A stretch of DNA of 64,000 bases from a virus. A program made the position numbers and the translations under genes. Position 1 is the stretch's first letter; each line of letters begins with the position of its first letter. Of the stretch, positions 48,101-60,400 are shown one piece after another. The notes beneath the pieces were generated by a model, which had not been told where the DNA came from, did no database searches, and was given only the letters and a program-made list of their open reading frames with translations. The stretch covers positions 1-64,000 of IMG/VR virus record IMGVR_UViG_3300025057_000004, one strand, 5' to 3'.

Positions 48101-51100
48101 AGTTCATCATTATACATACCAGATGAAAAAGCATCACGCATATACAATAATCTATTCATTACTTTATCAGCTTCACTTTCAGCATGATTGATAAATTTGA
48201 TAAGACCTTGTGTTACTCTTATATCCTGTGTATCAACAGCATATCTATCATTAAATACTTTAGCCCTCTTACCAAGAACAAGAGATTCCCACGCTTTCTT
48301 TTCATCAGCAGTAAGTTGTGTTAACGGTTTTGATACTGCTGTTGAAAGTTTTTGTATTTTAAAGAAAGCTCCTAAAAGAGAAGGTTCTATGTTTTTATAT
48401 TCAGGCTCTACAGTCATACTTTCAACTACATTCTTATCATTGAGCTTTATTTCTGCAGCTTTTTCACCTTTATATATTACATCATATACACCAGGCTCAG
48501 ATCTTTCTACGGATACTTTCTTTTCAAATTGCGTAAGCGCATTTAGATCTCTGTTCAAAGCTCTTATTAAAGCTTTTTCTTCTTGTAAAAATTCTGAACT
48601 ACCTCTTTGTTTGTAAGCATTTATACGTGTGCCAAGAACGTCAACTGCTTTTTCAAGTTCTTTCTTCATGCCATCAAGCATTTTAGAGTTCTTGAACATT
48701 TTAGGATCTATCTGAAAGAATTGTGCATCTTCTTTCATATCTTCCATTGCATCAATTCTATCTTTTACAATAGATGGAGATTCAAGTGTTTCAGCTACCA
48801 ATGCGTCAAGACCTTCACGAATACGTCTTTCTTTTGCTCTATTACCTATTCTAAAGAATGACATAAAAGCATTGAATATTCTTGAAAGAAGAGTTTTCCA
48901 TTTAGGAGTAATGCTTCCATCAGCTACTTGATCCAATAAGGAATCATTAAGCATTTTACCAACAATCTCAAGTTTTACTTTCTCAACATCATTGTTATAT
49001 GCTTCCATATATTGCTCAGAGTATTGTTCCCAATATTTAGTTGATTCTACACCATTAAGTGCTTCGAGAACTCTCGGATCTTCCTTCATTGCATATACAA
49101 TAAAGTGAGAAACTTCCTCGCCTAATGTGTCTTTTCTTCTAGTACCTTCGCGTACAGCAATAGACCTGTTAAGTATATCCGCTACTGCATTTGCAGTAAG
49201 AGGTTTGCCGTATCTTTTTTCATACCATGACTTATATTCATCATAATTAACAAGTGATATACCAAGGTCATTCATTAATGACATCAATCGCTTGTCAAGT
49301 TTTTCATCAGGTACCGTTTCTTCTCTAGACTCTCTTTGAAAAAATGAAGGAGAAGGGTTTATCTTAATAAAGAATATCTCACGACCTCCTCTACCGAATT
49401 TACTTGATTTATGTACTGTTACAGCTTTTGATCCTATCTGTCTGTTTACACGACCTACCTTGTTTACTGCATCTACATAACCGTTCTTAGTTATCATCAA
49501 GCCACCTTGATATCTTTTAATGCCAGGTGATCTGAGCAGTTCAGTTTCAATTTCAGCTATCGTATTAAGGGAAGGTTCTTGAAAAAATATAGGAGTGTCA
49601 AGTTCTTTATTTACATCTAATATTATTTCATTCCAAGTGTTACCATATTCATCAGTAATTACTTTTACATCGTATAATTTGTTAAGGATATTGGTTACTC
49701 TATTAGTATAGAAAGCTTCTATAGGCTTAAGTTTTTCTAAACCTTCTGTTTTTGCCCGATCTATTCGTGCTTGTTGTGCTTTTTTTATTTCCTCAAGTTC
49801 ATTGCGTTTTATGTTATAATCTTCTTCTGGGTCATAACGATATCCAGTCTCTTGATCGTATAAAGGAACACTGTTTTTACCGATAGTTAATGTCCATTCA
49901 CCGTTTATTTTTTTGTATTTTCGAGAACCATAATTAAAAGATTCTACTGTATCAAAAGGTTTTATAGCTTTAAGTTTTTTATTGACAGAATTAATTGATT
50001 CTTGTGCTGATTTGATATCTTCAGCAATAGTTTGATGTCCTTCTATTTTAGCAGCAGTTTCTCCTGTAGGAAATAATACTTTTTCATAGCCTTTTTTAGC
50101 AGAGTCTTTTACAATAGATTGTATAAAAAAATTAACCCATTTACCATCTTTGTTTAGAAGTTGTAGGAATTGATTTTCCTTCTCGCCTTTTTTTAAAGTT
50201 TGTTCTTTATATTTTTTAAAACCTCTTTTATTAGCTATTTCTAAAGTAGGGGCTTTTCTACCTGTAGGATTACCATTTTCATCTATTTCTACTAACCAAG
50301 CTTTAATATAATTATCTGTTAAATCCTTTTTATCTCTACCTTTCTGAAATAAATCAGATTGTACTTCAAGAATACGCCTTGTTTTAATGTTTTTAGAAGG
50401 CTCCTCTTGAGCCTTTTGTAAAGCAGTTATAAACTCGTCTTGAGATATAAGTTCTTTGTTTTTCCAAAAATCATTGATTTCATAACCTAGTTCAAAATCT
50501 TGTTCAAAAACATGCTCGTATACATCTCCATTATATACAAATTTCTTACTATTACCTTTATAGCTATAATCTTCCAGTGGGTTACTACTATATCTTGATA
50601 ATGAACTTTCAGACAATGTTGATTTATCATCACTTCTAAACCACCCAATACCTTGATCTGTAGCAAACTGAGCATGTCCTTTAATGTTAGGAGTAATAGC
50701 AGGTGTAGCTATTTCATTTTCTGTATAATTGGTACCTCCTGGAACTGTTAGGTTAGAGTAATACTGAGAAGGCTTCATAACAGATTCATCATAAGCACTT
50801 CTAAATTCTTTATATGATATTTCTATCCCATTCTTAAAATATTTATTACCTTTTCCAAGACTATATGATGAAGAATAAGAATCTTCATTTAATAAAAATC
50901 CTTCTCCAGTATTGGGAGTTACTTGTGTTCCAGTTGGGCGACCTTTAGCAATATTAATCTCAACAGTAAAACTATTATCGGCTAATAATACAGCTATCAT
51001 ATCCTCAACAGGCATTTCTTTAATGTTGTTAGTCTTCATATAATCAAATACTATATCTATTTGATTATTACTAACTCCTTTATTTTGAAGCCGTTTTCTT

Positions 51101-51411
51101 AAATTGCTTTCTAAGTTAGGACGTTCTTTAGTATTGAGTCTTAATGTCAGTCTTTCAGGACCTGAAGTTTCTCCATATTTTCTTGTCCTTTTTGTATCTT
51201 CAGGTTTTATAAACTCACGTAAAGCTTTTGTAACATTCATAAGATACTTTACTTCTTGATCTCTATACTCAAGACTATCTGCAGTAGGAAACTCATCAGA
51301 ATTATTTTCTTGTTGCCACTCCATTATAGACATTTCAAGATCAAAAGATCTCATTCCTGTCTCAACAAGAAGATCTTTAAATTCGGTACTTGATGTATTT
51401 ATACAACTCAT
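45178..51411 (-). CDS. Giant virion protein, 2,077 aa (internal/ejected type)
   Basis: The start is set at the ATG 51409-51411 (MSCINTSSTEF), just behind the stop of the giant polymerase gene; the frame is open to 51459. Around residue 340 stands RRILEVQSDLFQKGRD and later VKDSAKKGYEKVLFPTGETA, the pattern of a domain widely found in large polyvalent phage proteins. EEVSH at 765-769 is a zincin-like site whose first His is Glu. Long helical and coiled-coil stretches follow (about 950-1500). Near the C-terminus a hydrophobic segment VGYFLTAVIAGGFLAALAG could span a membrane. Fits a packaged protein ejected with DNA. Confidence 0.75.
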   Translation of the reverse strand: MSCINTSSTEFKDLLVETGMRSFDLEMSIMEWQQENNSDEFPTADSLEYRDQEVKYLMNVTKALREFIKPEDTKRTRKYGETSGPERLTLRLNTKERPNLESNLRKRLQNKGVSNNQIDIVFDYMKTNNIKEMPVEDMIAVLLADNSFTVEINIAKGRPTGTQVTPNTGEGFLLNEDSYSSSYSLGKGNKYFKNGIEISYKEFRSAYDESVMKPSQYYSNLTVPGGTNYTENEIATPAITPNIKGHAQFATDQGIGWFRSDDKSTLSESSLSRYSSNPLEDYSYKGNSKKFVYNGDVYEHVFEQDFELGYEINDFWKNKELISQDEFITALQKAQEEPSKNIKTRRILEVQSDLFQKGRDKKDLTDNYIKAWLVEIDENGNPTGRKAPTLEIANKRGFKKYKEQTLKKGEKENQFLQLLNKDGKWVNFFIQSIVKDSAKKGYEKVLFPTGETAAKIEGHQTIAEDIKSAQESINSVNKKLKAIKPFDTVESFNYGSRKYKKINGEWTLTIGKNSVPLYDQETGYRYDPEEDYNIKRNELEEIKKAQQARIDRAKTEGLEKLKPIEAFYTNRVTNILNKLYDVKVITDEYGNTWNEIILDVNKELDTPIFFQEPSLNTIAEIETELLRSPGIKRYQGGLMITKNGYVDAVNKVGRVNRQIGSKAVTVHKSSKFGRGGREIFFIKINPSPSFFQRESREETVPDEKLDKRLMSLMNDLGISLVNYDEYKSWYEKRYGKPLTANAVADILNRSIAVREGTRRKDTLGEEVSHFIVYAMKEDPRVLEALNGVESTKYWEQYSEQYMEAYNNDVEKVKLEIVGKMLNDSLLDQVADGSITPKWKTLLSRIFNAFMSFFRIGNRAKERRIREGLDALVAETLESPSIVKDRIDAMEDMKEDAQFFQIDPKMFKNSKMLDGMKKELEKAVDVLGTRINAYKQRGSSEFLQEEKALIRALNRDLNALTQFEKKVSVERSEPGVYDVIYKGEKAAEIKLNDKNVVESMTVEPEYKNIEPSLLGAFFKIQKLSTAVSKPLTQLTADEKKAWESLVLGKRAKVFNDRYAVDTQDIRVTQGLIKFINHAESEADKVMNRLLYMRDAFSSGMYNDELAEFSTIVNDMSKFITIYKPIVTSVLQETRFDKRKLVNAGVSGDTLDRHNALIEALENISTGIEQMENDYKFYARNIFVHTMRPFLETYHKDKGLSKDELSNQVNLELEELLRMTEEVTPDIIHWNRLISSMAENPDELLRLTDRLVKDRILNAQTSTIRDMRDLFDMDAKLKAAGVPNTEFIYERDVDGNLTGNLVSEYNQGEYEKAKEKFYKELHERLNLPHEDSLERFKIRSNNPNLDQDYIEAENRWYEENSQLNPEYKKALQQKRKEFIENTLKFKKDIDLYYEIKNKYPEDFLDKLKKENKVVYNNTVRALKNYNRWKNERIWKDIDGNIRYRKEFAQPANKYKNRQYAEIMSSAPKKEYYEKYMNMRTSLMSHMNDRYRNKMLAPQIRKDILERLKSDPKNTAQETLNDILRIQQDDTAFGMLDEMGRPIKQVPIYYSSPLKNMNDLSTDATASMVLFANMANRHRELNSIVGVIEIGADVMRERKVVDESLLAKAKKLGGINVESTEGGNVYDRYKSYIDMIFYGELKDNKNLILPDSVSEAKIIDGLIKYTSVNNLALNVFSGMSNVILGNALIREEAFAKQFVTQEDLSKARKAYWTDTNDGLAGLMGDTGKTRSDNKLRLFLEDFDVLQDFENRVSEANTDRNRFGRQMTESAFFLLNHMGEHQMQSRMALGMAFNKKVLLDGKKVDFYDVLEVENNRLKVRDGVKNLDGSDFTDADKNQFILKMQSVNQRLHGIYNINDRNAIQKSALGRAGMLFRKWMPTGIHRRFERKYRNYMIGDEIEGMYRTSGRFMLQLVKEIKEGQFTFASAGDAFDKLSPMEKANIKRSMVEVGYFLTAVIAGGFLAALAGDDDDNWALNMLAYQVNRFSTELGIFIPVWNIKEATKILKSPSAAVDQFENLLDITRTINPWWFYNDDPFFSEYKAGRNKGDLKLGVWAKRQIPMVDTIEDVFYPEERLRFFTNM

Positions 51412-51412
51412 T

Positions 51413-54400
51413 TTATCCGTAACATTTTTTAAGGTATTGATCAAGAAGATTAAGACCACTCTTACCTTCTGAATCCCATTTATTAACCCATTCTTTTAAA
51501 ACATCAGCAGTAGTATCTGGATGTTTTGCGTTTATTTGATCTTGATACTTTTCAAATAACTTTTCAATAGCTTCGTTTTGCACAGTACCAACCTCTGTAA
51601 AATTATTGAGTATTGCTTCAAGTATCATATAACCAGTTCGAGATGTTGATCCTACAAGATTTTTTAATTGTACTTTTTTATCATTAGGTAAAGCTTCTAT
51701 CTTTTGAATAAAAGGATGTGTCTTTACCTCTTTTACATTCTCTACAGGTCTTATCTCATTAATGTTAAAATCAGGAATGATATTCATCATTTCAATCATT
51801 GTTTGAGCAATACCTACATCTGATATATTAAGATCTTTAGCCTCTGTTTCTTCTTTTGTGGGAATATATTCAAGAGATGCCATTTGAGATACTAAAGGTT
51901 TATTTAATACTGCAGAATCATAGTCAAACTCCATCATTTCATTATGCAGACCTAATGGTTGAACTTGCTCATATATTATATAATCTCCTTCAGATTCAAT
52001 CGCTTTCATTAATGCTGACCGCATTCCTTGCTTGTCATTTATGACAGTCTTTATGTATTGAAGTTGAAATGTTTCACCTTTTTCTTTTTTTGTAACATCT
52101 TCATACCATACTTTTTGTCTGTAAGTACCGTTTACTTTATACGGCTTTACTTCATCAGGATTAATATATTTTACAAAACTAAAGCTTCTATACATATTTC
52201 TTAATATCTGATCTATCATTTGCAAAACTACAGGTCCAGAATTTTCATAATCAAACATATCTTTAGAATATATGTCTTCAATAGATTCCACAAATCTTTT
52301 CTTTCCTGGCTCTCTTAAATCTGAAGTGTACATAACAGGAATCATATCAGTAAACTTAAATGGAGTTACTACATATCCTGAAGTCGCAAAAGCATATTTA
52401 ACAAGGTCATTTGCAATTTTTGAAACATTAGGATCAGAATCATTAATCATACTATACCAATCATTCTTAATATCGGTCTGTTGTATCTTGTCAACTCCAT
52501 TTCTTGTAAACTTCATTATAGCAAGTGCTTTCTGTTGTTTTGAAGGTATTGCCATGAAATGTCTAAGAAAAGGTACATACGGACTATCCTCATTTGCAGA
52601 TATAAAATTACTTATCTCAGAAGGAAGATTTTCTATTACACGTTTTAGTTCAACAGGTTTGAATGTTTCATAAGATGTAGCTATCAGCGTTTCAATAGCA
52701 CGATAAATCTTATTTGTATCATCTGGATTTATAGATCTACCTTCAGGTGCAATATATTGTTTTATTGTCTTTTCTGTAAAATTGAAAATGTTAAATTCAT
52801 CTGTACTAGCATACGGAATATTTGTAACTTCCCCTATAATTTTAACAGCTTCTTTTAAACCATATTCTCTAAAGGCTGCAACATATCGTTCTGGGTTTGA
52901 TTCAATATCTGATATAAGTTGTCTAAAACCTGCAATACCTTTTACTTCTAAAGCACTGTCGTATCGATCAAGTTTATTTTTTGTATGAGCTACAGTAGGT
53001 CCTGCTGCATTTTTACTTGAATCATATCTCATTGCAGACATTACAGTTTTAAGATCTGATGCTTGATTGTTCATTAGGTTTCTGAATGAACTGATAACGT
53101 TAAGTCTAAGCTTTATCTCATTAAGATCTTTCTCTTTAATAAGATCTTCAGTACTCATATTTGATTTTTTAATTGAATCAAGAAGATTACCTTTTTTAGT
53201 TTTTCTGTCGTAAGTAAGATATAAAGAGCTTAATCCTTTATCTAAAATCTTATCTGCTTGGGTACTTCCTGCAACTTTTCTAAGAGCGACCTTAAGCTCT
53301 GATTCAATTTCATTGATTGTATCATTTATTGTGCTGCTATATGTATTACCTGCTTTAGACAATCTATTTGTAAAGTCTTTAAGCGTAGGATTTGCGGTAA
53401 ACATCATTACTGATTCAATAGGATGTCCCACACGAACCATTGAGGCAACAAGGTCTGCTGTAATAGTTGTTACATTTAAGAATGAAGCAACAGGGTCTTT
53501 ACCGTTATCAACAGCAGCAGCAAGGAACTCTTTAAGGTCTGCAATGTTAACATCACCTACCATCATTTGACTAAGACCTGCAAGTTCTTTACCATTGAAC
53601 TTTATTGGTTTTGTAAATGCTACATTACCAAGAGTCATAAGAGAATGATTGACCGTATGGTTTGCAAAGATTCCGATAAGATCAAGACCTGTCATCATAC
53701 GATTATGAATCTCTCTAACAGTAGAATTAAGCATTGGGTTGATCTGACCTTTATCTGCACCTTGTGCTTTAAGAATCATATCTACAAGGTCTTTTAATGT
53801 TTCAAATCCACCAGGAGTTGTCTGCTCAACGGCAGTTCTTTTATTTGAAAGTATAGAAAATGCAATATCAAGTTTTAAATTATCTCTGCCTTTTTTAGTG
53901 TCCATACTGGATTCTACCTTTCGCAAAGACTTTTTAGTAAATACATTTTCATCGGCATTCCATCTCAGACCTTCTTTAGCTGCAAATTCTCTACGTGCTC
54001 TTGCGTCATCAAAATTTGGAATATTCTTTCTTATGATGTTTCTTCCTAATTTCTTAGAAAAATTAGATGAGTTTATATAATTCTGATATGCAATTTCTTT
54101 TTCAGGAAGAGGTTGACCATATACTTCTATATTGTACAATAGACCGTACAATTTATCAATATCGAAGTCAAGACCTGCAAGAGTAGTAGCTTCATCAGGT
54201 AGAATAATTTGCCCTGCAACACCTTGAGGTAGGAATCCTATGACCTTAATATGGAACATAGAATACTTATGCTCTGTAGGAATACGATAAAATACACCTT
54301 TAAGTAGATCAGGTTCTATTTCTTCGATCTTTTTGATATCAATGAATCCATTTTCGTCAGCATAATCTAACAATGCTTCAGACGTAACAGGCATGATAGC

Positions 54401-57400
54401 TTCCATATATTCGATACCTCCATCTTCACTCCATTTGATCTTAGGTTTTCTAAGCCCTTTAGGATTCTCATTTTCAAACCCCCAAGAAGAAGCATTGTAC
54501 AACGAAGCACCTGCAGACTTATCAGTTCTTTGTTTTGTTACTCTATTCTTAAAGAAAGAGTTCATCATACTTTCAACCTGATACACAATATCAGGATGCC
54601 ATAATGGAAGAACAGTTACTTGAGATGCTTTTTTTAGATTACCGTTTTCATCAACAGTATATCCTTCATTATTTTCAAGAAAATCAAGAGCTGTAAGAAA
54701 ATCATCTGGAAGTTCCTGTTCAATAGCTTGTTCTCTAAGTGCTGTAAGAATTTTGTTATTATCAGGAAGACCTGTTTCTTCATCGTAGAATAACTTCTTA
54801 AGTTCTTCATACGATTCCTTTACATTCAGGTATACAGCTTCGTTGAAATCTTTTACAAGTTTATCACCTTTTACTTTAGTACCATCAGGTAAAGTATATT
54901 CAGCATTAGGGTCTACATTCTCAATAATAAGCTTTCTGTATTGAGTACCCTCCATAATATCTGTATCAATATGATGCTCTGGTGTTTCCATCTGAATACG
55001 ATAATTCGCATTTTTAAATGTATGAGCATCTGTTTCTACAGCATCTTCAATATTATCAATCGTACCTTTTTCTCCAACCTTAACTGCTGTTGTATACATA
55101 ACAGCATCGGTAATACGCTTAGATGAATCGTATGTCCAAGAACCGTCTTTTTTAAATACATACCCAAACTTTTCCATCATTTTTTCAAGCTTTGGATTAC
55201 CTACAGCCATAGATGGTGTGATTAAAAATTCAGCATTCTTGTGTTGTACTGGATTGAATCGTGTAGTATTATTCGTATCAGTACTTTTTTCAAACATGAA
55301 TTGGAAAGGTTTGTAAACGATCGATGTAGCTTCTTCTCCTATATGTCTGATAGTTTTTCCTGTCATCAAAGAATCATACATTTCATATAAAGAGGCATTG
55401 AGACCTTTAGAACCCAAATGTATCTCTCTTGCTCTTATGGGGTCTATGATCGTAGCAGCATCTGTATTGTTCAGTTTTGAAAAAGCATCGATTATCTGAT
55501 CTTTTTTAGGATTGTTCTTATGAACACGTTCAAGTTCTTTTATGCTTTCAGATACAATGTTTTCTACTTCACCTGGATCTTTTACATATATTACTTTATA
55601 ATCATTTCTTACTTTTACTTTTTCTGAGGTCTCTCCTTCTTTAACATGTGTATATACAGCATCTGTATTGATATAGTCACCTGGTGACCATATCTCTTTA
55701 ATACGTTTATATACATCTGTAAAATCAGTCAGACCGTCTTTTCCAGCTTTATAAAAAGCAGTGTCACCACCGAAAGTAACAAGGGTCTGAATGTTCATAA
55801 CCATCGTATTATAAACGTATTGAGTAAGATTATCTCTTCTTACTTTTTCGTCAAGAATACGCTCATCTAGCATATCTGTAGCATCATTACCGTCTTTATC
55901 AAATATGCCTTCTTCTATTAAAGATCTCAGTTCACTGTTCAAATTTTCTTGAATCATATTCATTACAGCATCTTCAAACTGACTTTCTGTAGAAAGATCC
56001 ATATCATTGAGTCCTCTGAATATCTGATACTTAAGACCATTCTTAAGCATGTTGTATTCAATATCTTTTAGTTGTTCAGGTAATTTTGCTTTTTCTTTAT
56101 AAGGCTTGTTGCGATCATTTTGATCTGCTAACCACTTGTTGTACTCTTTTTGTACAGGTTTTATTCTACCTTCTAACCATTCAATACGTTCTCGTTCCTG
56201 TCTTGCAGAATCTACTAGTGCAGCTTTTGCCTCTTCAGTAGTATACTTCTTAAATCTTAGGAACGCAGACGATGTAGAATCTGAGAATATAGGCATCATA
56301 AAATACCCATATGCAGTATCTGTTTTACCTCCAAATTGAAGATTGAAGAAAGCATTTATTTTCAATGCCTCAAGCTGTTGTCTTGTAAGTTTAGTATAAG
56401 GGATAGCACTTCCGTCATTTGTTCTTAATGTATCAAATACAGCCATTCGCATATTTCCTGCAAGATCTGGTATTTCAAGTATCTTACTTAAGAAAGGAGA
56501 ATTTTTGTAAAAAGGATCCTGCATCCTTTCTTCAATGTAAGCATCTCTTTCTTTTTTGTTTGGATTTTGCAGTTCACGCATAAAGTTCTGCATAAATCGT
56601 GATTGTAGAAATGAATAAGCAAGTTCTCCTTCTCCAGTTCTGAATGATGATTGATATGTTTCAGGATACGCTATCATATAGACTTCCATCATATCATTAA
56701 AGTTATCACTAGCTTCCTTATTACCGTCATAAGGATTTTCTCCTTTTTTGATCCTGTTCATATAATATGTAAGACCAGAAGCAAACTGCAGGAATCTCTC
56801 TTTACCACCTTTTACATTTTCTCCATTATCAGGAGTAGAGAACATATCGATTACTTCATTTCTTGTAACAGGTATGTTCAAAAACTTTAAAACGTTATAT
56901 ATTTCACCTGCTTGAGATCTTGATATGTTACCTTCTTTATCAAGCCTTTCTGTTTTCTTCTTTTTTTCTATATCATCAACAATACGTGATAATACTTCGT
57001 ACTTTTCATCAAACCTAGCAGTAGGTGCAATAATATTATTTGATACATCATAGAACGGAGAATCGAAGAAGTTCTGTTGCCAAGTAGCTTTTAAATCTTT
57101 TCTTGCATCCTTCTCATTACCTATAAATGTACGGGTTCGTTTACCATCATTTTGCAATACAAGGAATGGTGTAAATTTTCGCTGCCCAATGTTTTTCCAA
57201 AACTCTGTTGCTATTGTAGAATCTTCACTGGTCAATGCATTTTTAATAACCTTATATCCTGGATTATAATTGATAAGATCATCTAACTTTCTTTTCATAT
57301 CCTCAAGATTCTTTGAGTCTGAAAGTCTTGAACTTAACTTATTGAATACATGTGCAGGAGTTTCAAATACAGGAAACCCTCCGAACTTAGCATTCTTTAC

Positions 57401-60400
57401 AGGAACCATTGAAAAAAGAGCTTTTGATTTTTGAGAAAACTTTTCTTTTGCAGAAATGAATTTCTCTTTTACCATCCAGTTTTCAATTACATCTTCTGTT
57501 TCTTCTAAAAGGTCTGATTCCTCAATATTATCATTTGTTGTGTCTACACTACCTGTATCATAAGCCATTCTGATACCGTAGTATTGTAATGAACGTGCTG
57601 CTTTAATATACAGACGTTTCATTTTAAGAGTATTACCTTCTTCTGTAGCAAAACTATTAAGCAACCTACCAAGAGTTTTCCTATCATTTTCACTACGTCT
57701 TTTATCCTCAGATGCAGTTTTAAGGAACTGATACACATTAGTATATAAAGCCTGTACTGAATATCTTGGATCATTATCACGAATACCTTTTTTAATGATT
57801 GCTTTTATTATTTCAGTATCATCTGCATGAGGCATATTAAGCAGGGTTTTATATCTTGGTAATACATCACTTATAAGTATACCATTCATTAAACGTTTTG
57901 CTACATCTGCTTCACGTGCATTTAACAACCCATTATTTTCTATTTCCTTTGGTCTAAAACGAGTGACGCTGTTTCTGAATTTTACATTACCTATTTTACG
58001 GATAAGACCTTTGTTGTAAAGACCCCTACTTACACGATACATATAATCATTCATAGAAGCAGGACTTGCAAAACCTACACGTTCTGCAGCAATACGTATC
58101 ATATGCCATAGGCGTTTAAAGAAATCAGCAACTTTTGCAGGAAGCGTGTGTGCGCTTGCACCTTCTGACAACTGATATTCCATATATTCATCTGCCCAAT
58201 ACTCTTCAATAGCAACAGCTCCTTTTGCTTTTGTAGCACCTTCTTCAAGAATTTGTTTACGTTCAGCATCAGTAAGCATAAGGTTGAATACAACGTGAAA
58301 AGCTTCGTGATATAATGTTCCTGTTTTAGCATTTGTTGCTATGAATACAGAAGCATTACGGAACATTCCCCACAACTCAGGACCTCCTTTACCTACAACT
58401 TCACGAAGGTCATCAAGGACTTCCAACGGTACATTCGGATAGTTTTTTTTGAACCATGCTACTTCTTTTTCTTGATCCCATAATTCATATGAACCATCAG
58501 GGTCAGTAATTTCTCTAAGTCTTTTAACAACATCAGACTCTGAAAATGGCTCGTTATCATCATCATCTTTCTTTTTATCTTCCTCCTCTGTAGGTTCTTG
58601 ACCTAAAGTATCAAGTGATGATGTTTGACCTGTAAAATCAATAGCAGTATTCATAGACACATTTACAGTAGGTTCTTCTGCAGATACATCATTCTGTTCT
58701 GTCTGCTTTGCAACTTCCTGTATACGCTCTTCTACTTCTTTTGCACGACCTTCAAGAATTTTTTGTTCACGGATTGATAACCCTTCGCCTTTAATAATCT
58801 TATCAGCAATAGTATTTATACGAGCTTGATCTACTGTACCATCATTTACAAAAGCATCGTATTCTTTTTTAGAAATAACTTCCCCTTCTTCTGCTGCTTT
58901 CTGTTGCGCATCAAATTCCTGTGCTCTTTTAACAGCAGCTTCATAAGTAGGTAAGTAGTCTCCAATAATACCTTCACCTTCATATTCTACATCAAATAAA
59001 CCATCAGTTTCATATATAGATGCCTTCTCTGGCACTTGAAGTTCTGTTGTAGTTGTTTTAGTAAGTAGTCTTTCTAAATCTTTATATTCTTTACTTGCTT
59101 TTACTTCCGCTTCTGCTTGGTCATATTCTTCTCTACTTTCAAAAGCATCTGGAGGAGGGAGCATTGCATCCATTGCGGCTTTAATTGTAGCTCGTTCTGC
59201 TTCTGCTATTCCTTGTTCTCCAGATTCTGCTTCTCTAAGTTGTTGTGTTGCTGTAGATCGAGCAGAAGTTTGTTGTGTTGGCTGTACAGGTGCAGGTACT
59301 TCTCCTGCTTGTTCAAGTATACTTGTTCTTTGCTTTGAATCTTTTATCCATTTTTCTTTGCCAGTATTTGATTTTGACATCGAAATAATACGATTATCAG
59401 AAAGAATCTTATATTCTGTATTATTGTATGTAGCTGTTCTTATAGTACCCTGTTGTGTTTCATATCTTACAAGTGCTTTATTTACCACTGTTTCTTCAGT
59501 AACAGGATTACCAGAAGTCTTAAATGTCATCTCACCCGTCTGAGGGTTGTAGACAATAGTCATATTATTTACAGGTATATCTACAGTTCCTTCAGTAGTA
59601 GATTGAGATTTTAAAGCTGCTAGTTCTGCATCGTATTGTTTTATTAATCTATCTGCTATTTTTTGTCTTAAATTAAATATAATACTATTACCCTCTTTGC
59701 TATTTTTATTTCGTCTACTGAGTCCTCTAGAAAATTCTCTCCATTCATCTATAGAGATTTCTATAGAATCTGTTAATTTTTTACCTGTAATATCTATATA
59801 ATAAGCTATAGTTTTATTAGAATCATGCCTAGAAGGAAAACTTAATTTATATTCATTATCTTTAAGTAATTCTGCTAATACTTTTCTTCTTTCTATATCA
59901 GCTTTCTTAGCATCAATATCAGTAGTTGGTGCTGTTGTAGTATCAAACTCACCTCTTCTCCATGCAGCAAATGATTGTTTGTTATTACCGATTTCAGGAG
60001 CATCTGAAGTTCTATCATTAATATACGCAGCTATTGAATCCATCTCATTAACGAGAAATGCATATTCTCTAGAAATCTGCTCTATTGCTTGCTGCGCTGT
60101 TATCTTGCCACTTAAAACATTTTGGATTTTGTTTTCAATACGTATTTCATGTCTTTTTGCATCTAGTCCTGTTGCAATCTCGTCACCCCACGATTGCCCT
60201 TCTTTTATTCTCGTTCTAATAGAAATACCGTATCCTTTAGGTAAGTTACCCCTTTTAGCATTCTTTTTAGCAACATCTAAATCTTTACCAAGCTGTTTAA
60301 ACTCAGCCACATTTTCTTTAGGAACAGTACCATCTTCTCCTCTTAGAGCTTGTCTTTTTTCTTCTATTTCTTTTACTTTATTTTCTAACTTCTCTTGTCT

